This document shows, in pieces, positions 1-11,000 of a stretch of DNA of 64,000 nt. Origin of the DNA: Brassica napus. Taxonomy: Eukaryota; Streptophyta; Magnoliopsida; Brassicales; Brassicaceae. Under the pieces are notes generated by a model that saw nothing but the letters and a program-made list of their open reading frames with translations, was not told where the DNA came from and ran no database searches. How positions within the stretch are numbered: the first letter of the stretch is position 1; the number at the start of each line of letters is the position of its first letter. The position numbers were made by a program, and so were the translations under genes. The stretch lies in assembly GCF_020379485.1 (NCBI RefSeq), contig NW_026014892.1:1-64000 (forward strand), written 5' to 3'.

Positions 1-205
1 TTTGTATCATTCTCCTATATATTTGTAACCTCTTCATTTAATGATAATAAGACAGTTCTTGACACCAAAACACTCTCTTAGACTCAAAGGCTCTCAATCA
101 TGATCATACACTAAACTCTTAGCTAAACTCGTCCTAAAATCACCTCTAGACTCTTTCTAATCTCTTTCTTTCCTTATATCAAACTCAGATTCTCTAAAAC
201 TTATA
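1..205 (+). repeat. R1 5' LTR (3' part only)
   Basis: Matches 5270-5474 with a few substitutions and indels and ends in ...CTTATA directly before the primer binding site. The terminal dinucleotide is TA rather than the canonical CA. Confidence 0.92.
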
Positions 206-217
206 TGGTATCAGAGC
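206..217 (+). other. R1 primer binding site
   Basis: TGGTATCAGAGC abuts the 5' LTR. It is complementary to the 3' end of plant initiator-Met tRNA, the usual primer for Copia minus-strand synthesis. Confidence 0.9.
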
Positions 218-295
218 AGGTTCATCATAATCTGGGTTGAGTACTAGAACACTCAGAACACACCAGCCGCTTAGCTTTCATCCGGTGATTCTGAA

Positions 296-3200
296 ATGGA
301 AAGCAACAAGGCAGTGGTTCCGGTTACTCTCAAGGGGGGTAATTACCTTTTGTGGTCTCGTTTGGTGAAGACAGCAGTGGGGAGTAAGGGTTTATGGGGA
401 CACATCACACAGAGTGAAGCCCCAAAGCTCATTACTTATGAAGGCGACAAGGAGATTGTCGAGTGCGATGAAGAGAAGTGGGAGCAAGATGATCAGTTGG
501 TGATGTCCATACTCCAACGGTCTCTTGAAGTGTGTATCCTGGAGGCATACAGCTACTGTGAGACAGCAAAGGATCTTTGGGACACGCTAAAGAAGGTTTA
601 TGGTAACATCTCAGACTTGAGCCATGTGTTTGAAGTGAAACGTGCTATCAACAGCTTGACACAAGAGGACATGGAGTTTACTAAGCACCTTGGGAGGTTC
701 AGAGCCTTGTGGTCTGAACTGGAGATGCTGAGGCCAGGCACAACCAACCTAGATGAGCTGGCTGAGAGACGCGAGTAGGACAAGGTGTTTGGGTTGCTGC
801 TCACGCTGAATCCAAGCTACAACAGCCTCATCAAACACATTCTGAGGTCCGGGAAGTTACCTGACCTTGAGGAAGTGTGTGCACAAGTTCAGAAGGAGGA
901 AGGTTCTATCGGTCTCTTTGGAGGGAAAGGAGAGATCACACTTGCAAACCAAGCTGAGGTTCCGCAAGCAAACCGTGATCATTGCAAGAGACAAGGTCAC
1001 AAGAAGAACCAGTGCTGGATCTTGCATCCTCATCTGAAGCCGGCCAAGTTCTCAAGAGAGAAAGATGGGAGAGCCAATGTCTCGTATGCTGGAAGTGAGC
1101 CGGGAAGTTCAAGTGTTGCTGGGAGCTCAGGCCAAGCTGGAGAGGGCGGGACACGTGAGCCTGGAGATAGCAAGGCCCTGGTGACTTACACACCTCAGCC
1201 AAGCCTTCAGAACAACCGTGAGAACGAGTACCTAAGGAGATCAGACCTTGACTCCCTCATCAAAATGCTAAAGGAGAATGGTAACACACTTGGTACTCTT
1301 GGTTACTCCTTTGGTGCATTATATGAATCGTGTAGTATTGCTAGAGAACCTGATCATTCAAGCATTGCTTATAAACCTACTAGCATACTAGGACAGTCTC
1401 ATATTGCACACAATCTGTTTAAACCATTGGTAGTTGATTCAGGAGCATCTCATCATATGATTAGTGATACTAGTTTGATTAGAGACATTGAACCTACAAA
1501 TGGACATGTCATGATTGCAAATGGAGATAAAATCCCAATTAGAGGAATTGGCAAGCTAAAATTGTTTGATAAAGACTCTAAAGCATTTTATATGCCTGAC
1601 TTCACATCAAATCTATTATCTGTAAAGAAGTGTACTACAGATCTTAATTGCAATGTTATATTCAGTCCTAATGATGTGAAGTTTCAGGATATTGAGAGCA
1701 GCCAATTGATTGGAAAAGGAGTTACCAAGGGAGATTTATATTTACTTGAAGAACTAGCTCCTGTTTCTGATTACTTATGCTCATTTACTTCTGCTTCTAT
1801 GATGAATAAAAATGCATTGTGGCATGCTAGACTAGGTCATCCCCATGTTAGGGCTTTAAACTTAATGTTACCAGGTGTGGTATTTGAAAATAAGGATTGT
1901 GAAGCTTGCATTTTAGGCAAGCATTGTAAAACTGTGTTTCCCATTTCATCTACTGTTTATGACAAGTGCTTTGATCTAATTCACTCTGATGTTTGGACTG
2001 CTCCTTGCTTGTCTAGGGATAGTTTTAAATACTTTGTCACATTCATAGATGAAAAATCGAAATACACCTGGATAACACTTATTCAAACCAAAGATAGGGT
2101 GCTTGAAGCTTTTAAAAATTTTCAAAACTATGTGACTAACCATTACAATGCCAAGATTAAAATTTTGAGATCAGATAATGGTGGGGAATACACTGGTCAA
2201 GCCTTCAAGCAACATCTAGCGCAACATGGGATACTACACCAAACGAGTTGTCCTTATACTCCTCAGCAAAATGGAGTGGCTGAGAGAAAGAATAGGCATC
2301 TCATGGAGGTGGCAAGGTCAATGATGTTTCAAGGAAATGTCCCTAAAAGGTTTTGGAGTGATGCTGTGGCTACATCGTGTTATCTAATCAACCGGATCCC
2401 AACTAAGATTCTACATGATCAGTCCCCTTTGAAGCCTTGAACAAGTACAAGCCATCATTGGAGCATATGCGAATCTTTGGATGTCTATGCTTTGTCCTTA
2501 GGCCAAAAGAGTTGAGAAACAAGCTTGAAGCAACCAGCACAAGAGCTATGTTTGTTGGCTACTCTACTACTCAAAAGGGTTACAAGTGCTATGATCCTAC
2601 TACTCGAAGAGTTCTAGTCTCTAGAGATGTAAAGTTCATTGAAGCTAAGGGGTTCTATGAGGAAAAGAATCAAGATGAGCTGCTAGAATTGACAAGAGAG
2701 TCAGATAGAGCGGCCAGCCTTAGAAGTATTCTAGAGGGGCTTGGGATACATACTACCCAGGATCCGAAGGAGAGACGCAGTACAACAACCACACAACCTA
2801 CCGAGGCATCAAACTTAGATCATGGGGGGGAAAACACACCTGAACCAGCTGAAGTACATGTTGAAAGCCATGATCAAGAAGGCTCAGGTGATCATGATCA
2901 AAGTATGATGCAGGAAGATACGGAGGTACCAAGCCAAGATCAAGAGGAGGAAACTAATGCAACTACAACTGAACCTGAATCAGAGCCGGCGGTGCAGCCA
3001 TTGAGAAGAAGCACCAGAGTGAGAAAGGATAGTTCCAACTGGGTAAACACGAGAGTGTACTACAATGCCCAGGCTGTGGAACATCCCTCTCAAGCTGTGT
3101 GTTCTTTTGCTCATTATCCAGAAGAACATTGTGCCTTTATGGTAAGCTTAGATGAGAGCCATGTACCAAAGTCATATGAGGAAGCCATGAAGGACAAGGA

Positions 3201-4713
3201 GTGGAGGGAATCAGTGGGAGCTGAATCCAATGCAATGATCAAGAATGACACTTGGTATGAGAGTGAGTTACCTAAGGGAAAGAGGGCAGTGTCTAGTAGA
3301 TGGATCTTCACAATCAAGTACCTAGAAAATGGACAGATTGATAGAAAGAAGACTCGCTTGGTTGCAAGAGGATTCACTCAAACATATGGAGAGGATTATA
3401 TAGACACATTTTCGCCAGTTGCTAAGCTACATACCATCAGGATTGTCCTATCACTTGCGGTGAATCTTGAGTGGGGCTTGTGGCAAATGGATGTAAAGAA
3501 TGCATTCCTACAAGGAAAACTAGAAGATGAAGTGTATATGTTACCTCCTCCTGGTCTAGAGCACTTGGTGAAGAAAGAGAATGTTCTCAGACTAAAGAAA
3601 TCTATCTATGGTCTGAAACAATCACCAAGGGCATGGTACAACAAGTTGAGCACAACTCTGAATGGAAGAGGCTTTAGGAAGTCAGAGCTTGATCATACTC
3701 TCTTTACACTCAACACACCTTCAGGTATTGTCGTTCTACTTGTGTATGTAGATGACATCATTATAACAGGTAGTGATAAAGAAGAGATACAAGCCACTAA
3801 AGACTTTCTTAAATCTGTTTTTGAGATTAAAGACTTGGGAGAGATGAAATGCTTCCTTGGGATTGAGATATGTAGATCCAAGGAAGGTTTGTTTCTATCC
3901 CAAAGAAAGTATACACTTGATCTGTTGAAAGATGCAGGTAAACTTGATGGAAAGACGGCCAAGACTCCCTTGGAAGATGGATACAAGGTTCCACGTGAGG
4001 GGGAGATTGAAGACAGTCCACCATTCAAGGATGCAAAGCTTTATAGAAAGCTAGTGGGTATGCTCATATACCTAACCATCACACGTCCTGATATTTGTTT
4101 GGCTGTGAACCAGGTGAGTCAGCATATGCAAGTTCCAAAAGAACATCATTGGGGAATGGTGAACCGGCTCTTGATGTATCTTAATGGCTCAGCGGATCAA
4201 GGAGTGTGGATGGGGTGTAATGGGAGTACTGAAGTTGTAGGCTACTGTGATGCGGATTGGGCAGGAGATAGAGCGGATAGAAGGTCCACAACCGGCTACT
4301 GCACATTCATTGGAGGGAACTTAGTAACTTGGAAGAGTAAGAAGCAGAAGGTGGTCTCATGCTCAAGTGCTGAAGCTGAATACCGAGCCATGCTGAAGCT
4401 GACTAATGAGCTTGTATGGATCAAAGGGATACTGAAGCACTTGGATATTATTCAATCCACTCCAATGACCATGCATTGTGACAACCAGGCTGCTATACAC
4501 ATTGCCACCAACTCAGTCTTCCATGAGAGAACCAAGCACATTGAAGTAGATTGTCACAAGGTGAGGCAAATGATTCTTCTTGGAGTCATCTTACCATGTT
4601 ACACGAGAAGTGAAGATCAACTAGCAGATGTATTCACAAAGGCAGCAAGGCAGAAGACAATTGAGTCCATTCATAGCCGGCTAGGACTCATTGATCTCAC
4701 GAGAAGGAGCTAA
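296..4713 (+). pseudogene. R1 gag-pol polyprotein, broken
   Basis: The reading frame starts at MESNKAVVPVTLKGGNYLLW, a UBN2-type Copia Gag, and ends at LIDLTRRS just before the 3' hairpins. Visible in order: Gag; a zinc knuckle whose first Cys is missing; aspartic protease (VVDSGASHHM); integrase with H-H-C-C finger (WHARLGH...CEAC) and D-D-E core (HSDVW, RSDNGGEY, NGVAERKN); RT with YVDD; RNase H (YCDADWAGD, SSAEAEY). Breaks: an in-frame TAG at 776-778 in Gag, where R5 has a glutamine; a 45-bp in-frame deletion near 979 that removes 15 residues including the first knuckle Cys; and a 1-bp deletion near 2430 that splits integrase from RT. Expression as a whole polyprotein is not possible. Confidence 0.93.
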
Positions 4714-4745
4714 GCCCCTTAGCTATGAGGTCTTTACTCTTTTTC

Positions 4746-4853
4746 CCTTATCAAAGTTTTGTCCCAATGGGTTTTCTTTGGTGAGGTTTTTAATGAGGAA
4801 GATCTCATGGCTATCCAAGCTTAGACTTTCACAAAGCTAAGCTTGAGGGGGAC
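4746..4853 (+). promoter_or_regulatory. R1 3' cis region: two hairpins and polypurine tract
   Basis: HP1 (4746-4786): arms CCTTATCAAAG and CTTTGGTGAGG around a loop containing CCCAATGGG. HP2 (4816-4845): arms CAAGCTTAG and CTAAGCTTG, nine perfect pairs. The 3' arm runs into GAGGGGGAC, the polypurine tract that primes plus-strand DNA next to the LTR at 4854. The same pair occurs in all other elements with a visible 3' end. Confidence 0.72.
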
Positions 4854-5474
4854 TGTTGAGATGAGATCACTTTGAGATGAGATCATGAGATGAAGTGTTG
4901 AGTAATGTATGTGAGGAGAGGGTATGAAGTGGTGAAGCATTAGGAAGAAAGGGATTGAGGAGGCTTAGTCCGTACAATCCGTACAGGCCGTACATGAGGA
5001 GTGGCCGTACAAGTCTTGGGTAACACTCTTCACTATTCAGGATGGTTACTTGTGAAAAGGGTGATGGTAACTATGGAGAGTTACCAGCACTTGATCAGAC
5101 CGTTGAGAGAAGGATAAGGCCGCGGCTTGACAGGCTGTATGCAGCTGGAAAGGGAAAGCAACCTTATCCATTCATCCCACACATGTGGAGTCTCCCATTG
5201 GCTTAGTTTGAAAAAGACACCTAGCTCTTCCTTGACTTCACATGCTTTGCTTACTTTACCTTTAGGAAAACCCTTGTATCTTCTCCTATATATTTGTAAA
5301 CTCTTCATTAATGATAATCAGACAGTTCTTGACACCAAAACACTCTCTTAGACTCAAAGGCTCTCAATCATGATCATACACTAAACTCTTAGCTAAACTC
5401 GTCCTAAATCACCTCTAGACTCTTTCTAATCTCTTTCTTTCCTTATATCAAACTCAGATTCTCTAAAACTTATA
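4854..5474 (+). repeat. R1 3' LTR (621 bp)
   Basis: Starts TGTTGAGATGAG after the polypurine tract and ends CTTATA. The U3 part holds a cluster of CCGTAC/GTACGG motifs (4969-5015). A TATA box (TATATAT) lies at 5287-5293. The LTR has the same length as both R5 LTRs. Confidence 0.93.
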
Positions 5475-6280
5475 TCAAACATGGACTTAAGAAACTCCTT
5501 GGTTGCTATGATACCTTCCTTATCACTTCCTGTGATATTGATATCATCAACATACACAAGGAGTGCAATCATACCTGAGGGAGTAGTGAGAGTGAAGAGG
5601 GTGTGATCCAACTCAGACTTCTTGAAGCCTCGGCCATTCAGAGTAGTGCTCAGCTTGTTGTACCAAACTCTTGGTGATTGTTTCAACCCATAGATAGCTT
5701 TCTTCAGTCTCAACACATTCCCTCTCTTCACCAAGTGTTCCAAGCCTGGAGGTGGATGCATATACACTTCATCCTCAAGTTCTCCTTGTAGAAAAGCATT
5801 CTTCACATCCATTTTCCATAAGCCCCATCCAAGGTTTACAGCCAAGCTTAATACAATCCTGATTGTGTGTAGTTTGGCTACTGGTGCAAAGGTCTCAATG
5901 TAATCTTCTCCATAAGTTTGAGTAAAACCTCTTGCAACCAGTCTTGGCTTCTTCCTCTCAACCTTTCCATCAGCCTTATACTTGATTGTGAAGATCCATC
6001 TACTAGTAACTGCCTTTTTTCCTTTTGGTAACTCACTCTCATACCATGTATCATTCTGGATCATAGCTCCTGCCTCAGCTCCAACTGATTCCTTCCATTC
6101 TTTATCCATCATTGCCTCTTCATAGCTTCTTGGAATGTAGTTCTCATCCAAGTTTACCATAAAAGCACAATGTTCTTCAGGGTATTGAGCAAAGGAACAC
6201 ACAGCTTGAGAAGGATGCTCCACAGCCTGGGCATTGTAGTACACTCTCGTGCTTACCCAGTTGGAAGCATCTCTCCTAAT
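5475..6280 (-). pseudogene. R2 gag-pol, RT portion (left fragment)
   Basis: On the minus strand this continues the R2 frame from 15938 after removal of R3: the codons for RSTR in the right fragment join in phase to IRRDASNWVSTRVYYNAQ here. It covers the N-terminal half of reverse transcriptase, including DVKNAFLQGE with a catalytic Asp and the YVDD box (here followed by INITGS), and stops inside ATKEFLKSMFD where R1 inserted. The rest of RT, RNase H and the 3' LTR lie outside the window to the left. No stop codon or frameshift is seen in this piece; it is broken only by the nested insertions. Confidence 0.9.
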
Positions 6281-6285
6281 CCGTG

Positions 6286-7285
6286 TGTTAGGTTTTCAGA
6301 GCTCAGGCTGTGTGTGTGAGAAGAAGCCACTAAGGGCGAAATGAGAGCTTGAACTGAAGAGAGAAAGGTCTGATGAAAACAGTATGAACTTGGACAGAAA
6401 CAAGAGATTTTGAGAGATTAAGAGATTTAAGTATAAGAAAGGGAGAGATTAAGGGATTCTTATCCAAGAACACACTTTGTATTATGAAGGAGGAGGGGAA
6501 ATCCCCCTCTCTCTCTTGAGAGACACAAAAACGTCCATACATAGCTTATTTATAAGCTTTACACATTGCAAACTCATAAACCCTTAATCTAATGGATGGA
6601 AATGACTGAATTGAAATGGATGGCTAGGATGGAGTCTGGTGGGTTGCTGAGGACGTGATGGATGCTGATTGGTTGATTCAAACTGGTCAAAGCAAGGGCT
6701 GGCTCCTGATTGGTTCCCTTAAGGCTCCCATGAACCTTATTCACAAAGATGGCTAGATACATGGTCAAGGCTGCTTTTCCTTTACAGCTCAAAGACAGCC
6801 TGTCATTGACCACGCCCTAGCTCTCCCTTATCCACAAACAGTCACAAGATAACTCAGGTTTGTCTTCTCTTGCGCCCTAAGTTTGCACAGCTTCATTTCA
6901 GGTTGATCCGGAACAAGTACGGTCGATGGTACGGACCGCCTGTCCGTACCTCTCCCTATTTTTGCACTAACTCCCAATCTTCTCAAATGGTTGAGTCTGA
7001 ACATGATCTTGGTCGCCCTAAGTTCGTACGGTCCGTACCATCCGTACCGATGCTCGACCCTATTTCTGCACCATCACCCAACTGACTCTAAATGGTGTCT
7101 AAGTATGTCTAAGTCCCTCCTGGACTTGACCCTAACTTTGCACACCTCATTTGGATACTTCTGGACACTCCTGAACACTCCTAAAGCCTTGATAGACAAT
7201 CTCCGGAGGTCTTGCCCTATTCTTGCTCAAGACCCAAACTCAACCCAACTCCTCCATTGGCTCCATTTCTTTCTTCAAGTCAACA
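6286..7285 (-). repeat. R3 3' LTR (1000 bp)
   Basis: Starts TGTTAGGTTTTCAGAGC and ends AAGTCAACA on the plus strand, with canonical TG...CA ends. About eight substitutions separate it from 14938-15937. Preceded by target duplication CCGTG (6281-6285). Holds GTACGG/CCGTAC motifs around 6919-6949 and 7027-7049. Confidence 0.95.
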
Positions 7286-7397
7286 CTCCCCCTCAAGCTT
7301 GACTCTAGGTGATCCTAAGCCAAGCTTGGAACCTTGAAGAACTCCCTCATTAAAAACCTCACCAAGGAAAACCCTTTGGGACAAAACCTTGATGAGG
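7286..7397 (-). promoter_or_regulatory. R3 3' cis region: hairpins and polypurine tract
   Basis: On the plus strand CTCCCCCTCAAGCTT is the complement of the polypurine tract. HP2 lies at 7294-7328 with one mismatch. HP1 lies at 7357-7397, arms CCTCACCAAGG and CCTTGATGAGG. Both are conserved with coding relatives although R3 has no genes. Confidence 0.7.
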
Positions 7398-7411
7398 GAA
7401 AAAGAGTAGAG

Positions 7412-7416
7412 CCTTC
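7412..7416. other. Target-site duplication of R4 (left copy)
   Basis: CCTTC here and at 12882-12886 flanks R4 exactly, proving that R4 inserted into R3. Confidence 0.92.
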
Positions 7417-7903
7417 TGTTGAGATGAGGTGATGAAGAGTTGATACATGGATAGAGGAAGAGTATTGGGGCAGATGGTAACTTTGGAGTTTTACCACAGT
7501 AACTTTAGTTTTACTGTGGTAACTAAGTTAAAGGCTTAGGAAGTTACCTTGGATCACTTTGGTGAGGAGAAGCACGCCCAAGAGGAGTATGGATAAGGGA
7601 GGAGCTGTTTGGATAAGGTCTGGTCATAGTTGGAAAGGTAAAGCTACTTTACAGCCTGTCAAAGCATGTGAAGCCTCTCAGCAGCCAGCTAGCCTTGACT
7701 TCACATGCTTTGAGTCCCATTTCGAAATCCCCTTTGTATCAGCCTTATCTCTTCATTTATAACTTGTATCTGAGACATTAAATCAATTAATAGAGTTTTG
7801 AGTATTCTCTCTATTCTCTCTCTACTTATTCTCTTAATCTCTTTAATCTTACACAAAACATTCTGATTGTTCTTAAACACACTCTAATACACAAAAGTGT
7901 ATA
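7417..7903 (+). repeat. R4 5' LTR (487 bp)
   Basis: TGTTGAGATGAGG...AAAGTGTATA, same length as 12395-12881, with three differences. U3 contains TTACCACAGTAAC and TTACTGTGGTAAC as an inverted pair (about 7490-7530). The TG...TA ends are non-canonical. Confidence 0.95.
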
Positions 7904-7915
7904 TGGTATCAGAGC
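7904..7915 (+). other. R4 primer binding site
   Basis: TGGTATCAGAGC directly after the 5' LTR, complementary to initiator-Met tRNA. Confidence 0.9.
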
Positions 7916-8059
7916 CAGGTTATTAAAAGGGTGGGAGTGTGTTATTCTTGTTTTTAAAAATCTGGGTTTGCGTTCTTGAGCTGTTCTTGGTGTTCTTGAG
8001 TGTTCTTGGTGGTTTTTGAGCTATGTTCTTCATCTGATGGGTTTGATTGAGGGCATCTG

Positions 8060-11000
8060 ATGGAATCAAACGACTTTAGCAGAGAGATGAAGACAAGATC
8101 AAGTTATCAAGTGAAGAAAGGGAGAGAAAACGAGTGGATCTGGTCAGATTGGGTGAAAACAGTTTTTGGAAGCTTTGGGATTTGGAGTAATCAGATAAAG
8201 GAAGAACCTTTAAAGGAGTTGGTTATTTTTGAAGATGAAGCTGTTCAAGAGATCACTAGAAAGAGTGGGATTGAAGCAGCTAGTGAAGAAAGGTCCAAAC
8301 TTGTGAAGGGCAGTGAGGACAAGAGAGTGATCCGTGACTGGAAACAAGGAAAGGATGAGCTTTATCAGCTTGTGGGAAGGCTGAAAGAAGTGTGGCTGGA
8401 GCTTACAGCAAGGCCAGAGGTAATTCAAGAAAGGAGAGAACAAGATGTTATCTTTAACTTTCTTGTGAATGAGATGTGTGAGCTTGTTCAATACATTTGT
8501 GATGTGTATGAGAAGAACAAGAAGTCAATTCAGTGGAAGGGTGTTACAAACTGTAAGAAGGGAAGGTTGAGAAAGCTTTCCAAAGTATGGTTCATGAGGA
8601 GAAAGGCTTGGAGGAAGGACAGTGAGTCTGGTTATCTGAGTGACAAGATGAGCTTGAAGATGATCAAGGAGGCTGCGCAACTAGTGGTGAGAGGAGAGTG
8701 TTCTTACTCAGCCTACATGGGTGAATCAGTAGAAGACAGTGTGGTGTTAAGAGAGCAGAAGAAAGAGGGTGGAGCTGATGATTGCATCACCAGGAAGGAG
8801 TGGAGAGTGTTCATGGAACATGTACAAGCTTTAGCAGCAAGCAAGAAACATGGTGTACAATCCGGAGCTCCTAAACCCATTGTGATTGATTCTGGAGCAA
8901 GCCATCATATGATCAGTGATAGGAGACTTATAAGTGAGATCAAGGCTGCAACAGGGAGTGTTATGATAGCTAATGGTGCTATGATCCCAATAGAAGGAGT
9001 GGGAAAGCTCAAACTGTTTGAGAAGGACACAACTGCCTTCTACATGCCCGGTTCACTTCAAATCTGTTATCTGTGAAGAAAGCTACCATTGATCTTGATT
9101 GTCAAGTAGTATTCAGACCTGATGAAGTGGAGTTTCAAGATTTGAAGACTGGGAGAGTTATTGGCAGAGGGGACAGCAAGAACCAGCTATACCATCTTCA
9201 AATGGCTAAGAATTCTAAACCCTTTGATTATGTGTGCTTAAGTAGTGCTGTTGATAGGTGTGATAGTATGACTTGGCATGCTAGATTGGGACATCCTCAT
9301 GCTCGTGCAATTGAATTGATCATGCCTAATATGTCATTTAATCACTTGGAGTGTGAGGTTTGCATATTAGGAAAGCATTGTAGGACTGTGTTCCCAACTT
9401 CTGAGACTCCTTATGAGCATTGTTTTGAATTGATCCACTCGGATGTGTGGACATCTCCATGTGTGTCTAGGGACAGCCAAAAATACTTTGTGACATTCAT
9501 TGATGAGAAGTCAAAGTATACTTGGCTCACATTGCTTCCATCTAAAGATAGGGTGTTAGAAGCTTTTATAAACTTCCAAGCTTATGTTACTAATCAGTAC
9601 AATGCTACTGTGAAGGTACTGAGATCAGACAATGGAGGTGAATACATCAGCAATGCCTTCAAGAGTCATCTAGCCAAGCATGGGATTGTGCATCAGACTA
9701 GCTGCCCTTATACACCACAGCAGAATGGTGTAGCTGAGAGGAAGAACATGCACTTGATGGAGGTTGCTAGATCAATGATGTTTCATGCAAATGTCCCAAA
9801 ACGTTTTTGGAGTGATGCTGTGCAGACTGCTTGCTATCTCATCAACCGGGTTCCAACCAAGATATTGAAGAATCTGTCTCCATTTGAAGTGTTGAACAAG
9901 AGCAAACCTTTCATTGATCACCTACGTGTCTTTGGGTGTGTGTGCTATGTCATGGTTCCAGGAGAGCAGAGAAACAAGCTGGAGGCAAAGAGTACTAAGG
10001 CTATGTTCATTGGTTACTCTATCACTCAAAAGGGATACAAGTGCTATGATCCTGAAGCAAGGAGGGTGATGGTATCTAGAGAAGTGAAGTTTGTTGAAAC
10101 AAAAGGGTATTATGAAGAAAAGAAGTGGGAGGATCTGAAGGATTTATCTCAAGCTCCCTCTAATAAGGCAACAATACTGAGAGTGTTGTTGGAGAAGCTT
10201 GGGATAAGTTTATCCCAGGATCAGGAACAAGGGAGGAGAGAGCCTTCTAATCAAGCTGGAGAAGCTGGAAGGACAACTCCTCTTGATCATGAGAGGGGGA
10301 ATGGATCTGAATCAGGTGAGCAAGAGCAAAACCAAGAAGATTCAGGTCATCATAATCAAGAGGATGATGCTCAGTCTAGTGGAGATGGGCAAGGAGAGTC
10401 TACTGGTTCAGGGGAGAGTGTGGCTCAGTCTACTGGTTCAGATGAGAGTGTGGCTCAGTCTACTGGTTCAGAGGAGAGTGGAGCTCAGTCTAGTGAAGGT
10501 GTGCAGCAAGAAGCACAAGAAGAAGAACAAGTTCAGGTTTTGCGGAGAAGCACAAGGATAAAGAGGGATGCTTCCAACTGGGTAAACACGAGAGTGTACT
10601 ACAATGCTCAGGCTGTGGAGCATCCTTCTCAAGCCGTGTGTTCCTTTGCAGAATATCCAGAAGAGCACATGGTGTTTATGTGTAACTTGGATGCGAGTGA
10701 GATACCAAGATCTTATGAAGAAGCTATGAAGCACAAGGTTTGGAGAGATTCAGTAGGAGATGAAAGGGATGCAATGATCAGGAATGACACTTGGTATGAG
10801 AGTGAGTTACCTAGAGGGAAGAAGGCAGTTTCAAGCAGATGGATCTTCACCATCAAATATCTTGCAAATGGGGAGATAGATAGGCACAAGACCAGGCTGG
10901 TTGCAAGAGGATTTACACAGACTTATGGAGAAGATTACATTGATACTTTTGCACCAGTGGCCAAGCTTCACACAATTCGAATTGTGTTATCCATTGCAAC

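Larger units (their letters stand above)
1..5474 (+). mobile_element. R1: Ty1/Copia retrotransposon, degenerate, 5' end outside window
   Basis: The window opens inside the 5' LTR; the rest of the element is present. Order: partial LTR, primer binding site, gag-pol, 3' hairpins with polypurine tract, 621-bp 3' LTR. It is nested in R2: directly after the 3' LTR the reverse-strand RT reading frame of R2 resumes at TCAAA (5475-5479), the expected target duplication, whose partner lies outside the window. R1 is a sister of R5: the proteins are nearly identical and the LTR length is the same. The overlapping 205 bp of the two LTRs show about three substitutions and three indels, so this copy is relatively old. 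The coding region carries a nonsense codon, a frameshift and an in-frame deletion, so it cannot be autonomous. Confidence 0.93.

Noticed and set aside
206..217. tRNA-like match at the primer binding sites
   Set aside because: Only the 12 bases complementary to a tRNA 3' end are present; there is no tRNA gene.
3693..4028. Antisense open frames of about 65-112 codons over pol (also 24163-24498, 29806-30009, 41636-41902)
   Set aside because: They recur at the same place opposite RT/RNase H in every copy, so they are shadows of a conserved coding strand, with no domain of their own.
4714..4853. Possible third ORF (env-like) between pol and 3' LTR
   Set aside because: The gap is only about 110-140 bp in every element and holds the hairpins and polypurine tract.
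5475..6280. Treating the left RT fragment as a separate element
   Set aside because: It joins R2 in phase once R3 is removed, with the CCGTG duplication on both sides.
7559..7762. 67-codon frame starting MVRRSTPKRSMDKGG, found twice (also 12537-12740)
   Set aside because: It lies inside the R4 LTRs and is duplicated only because LTRs come in pairs; no related protein motif is visible.
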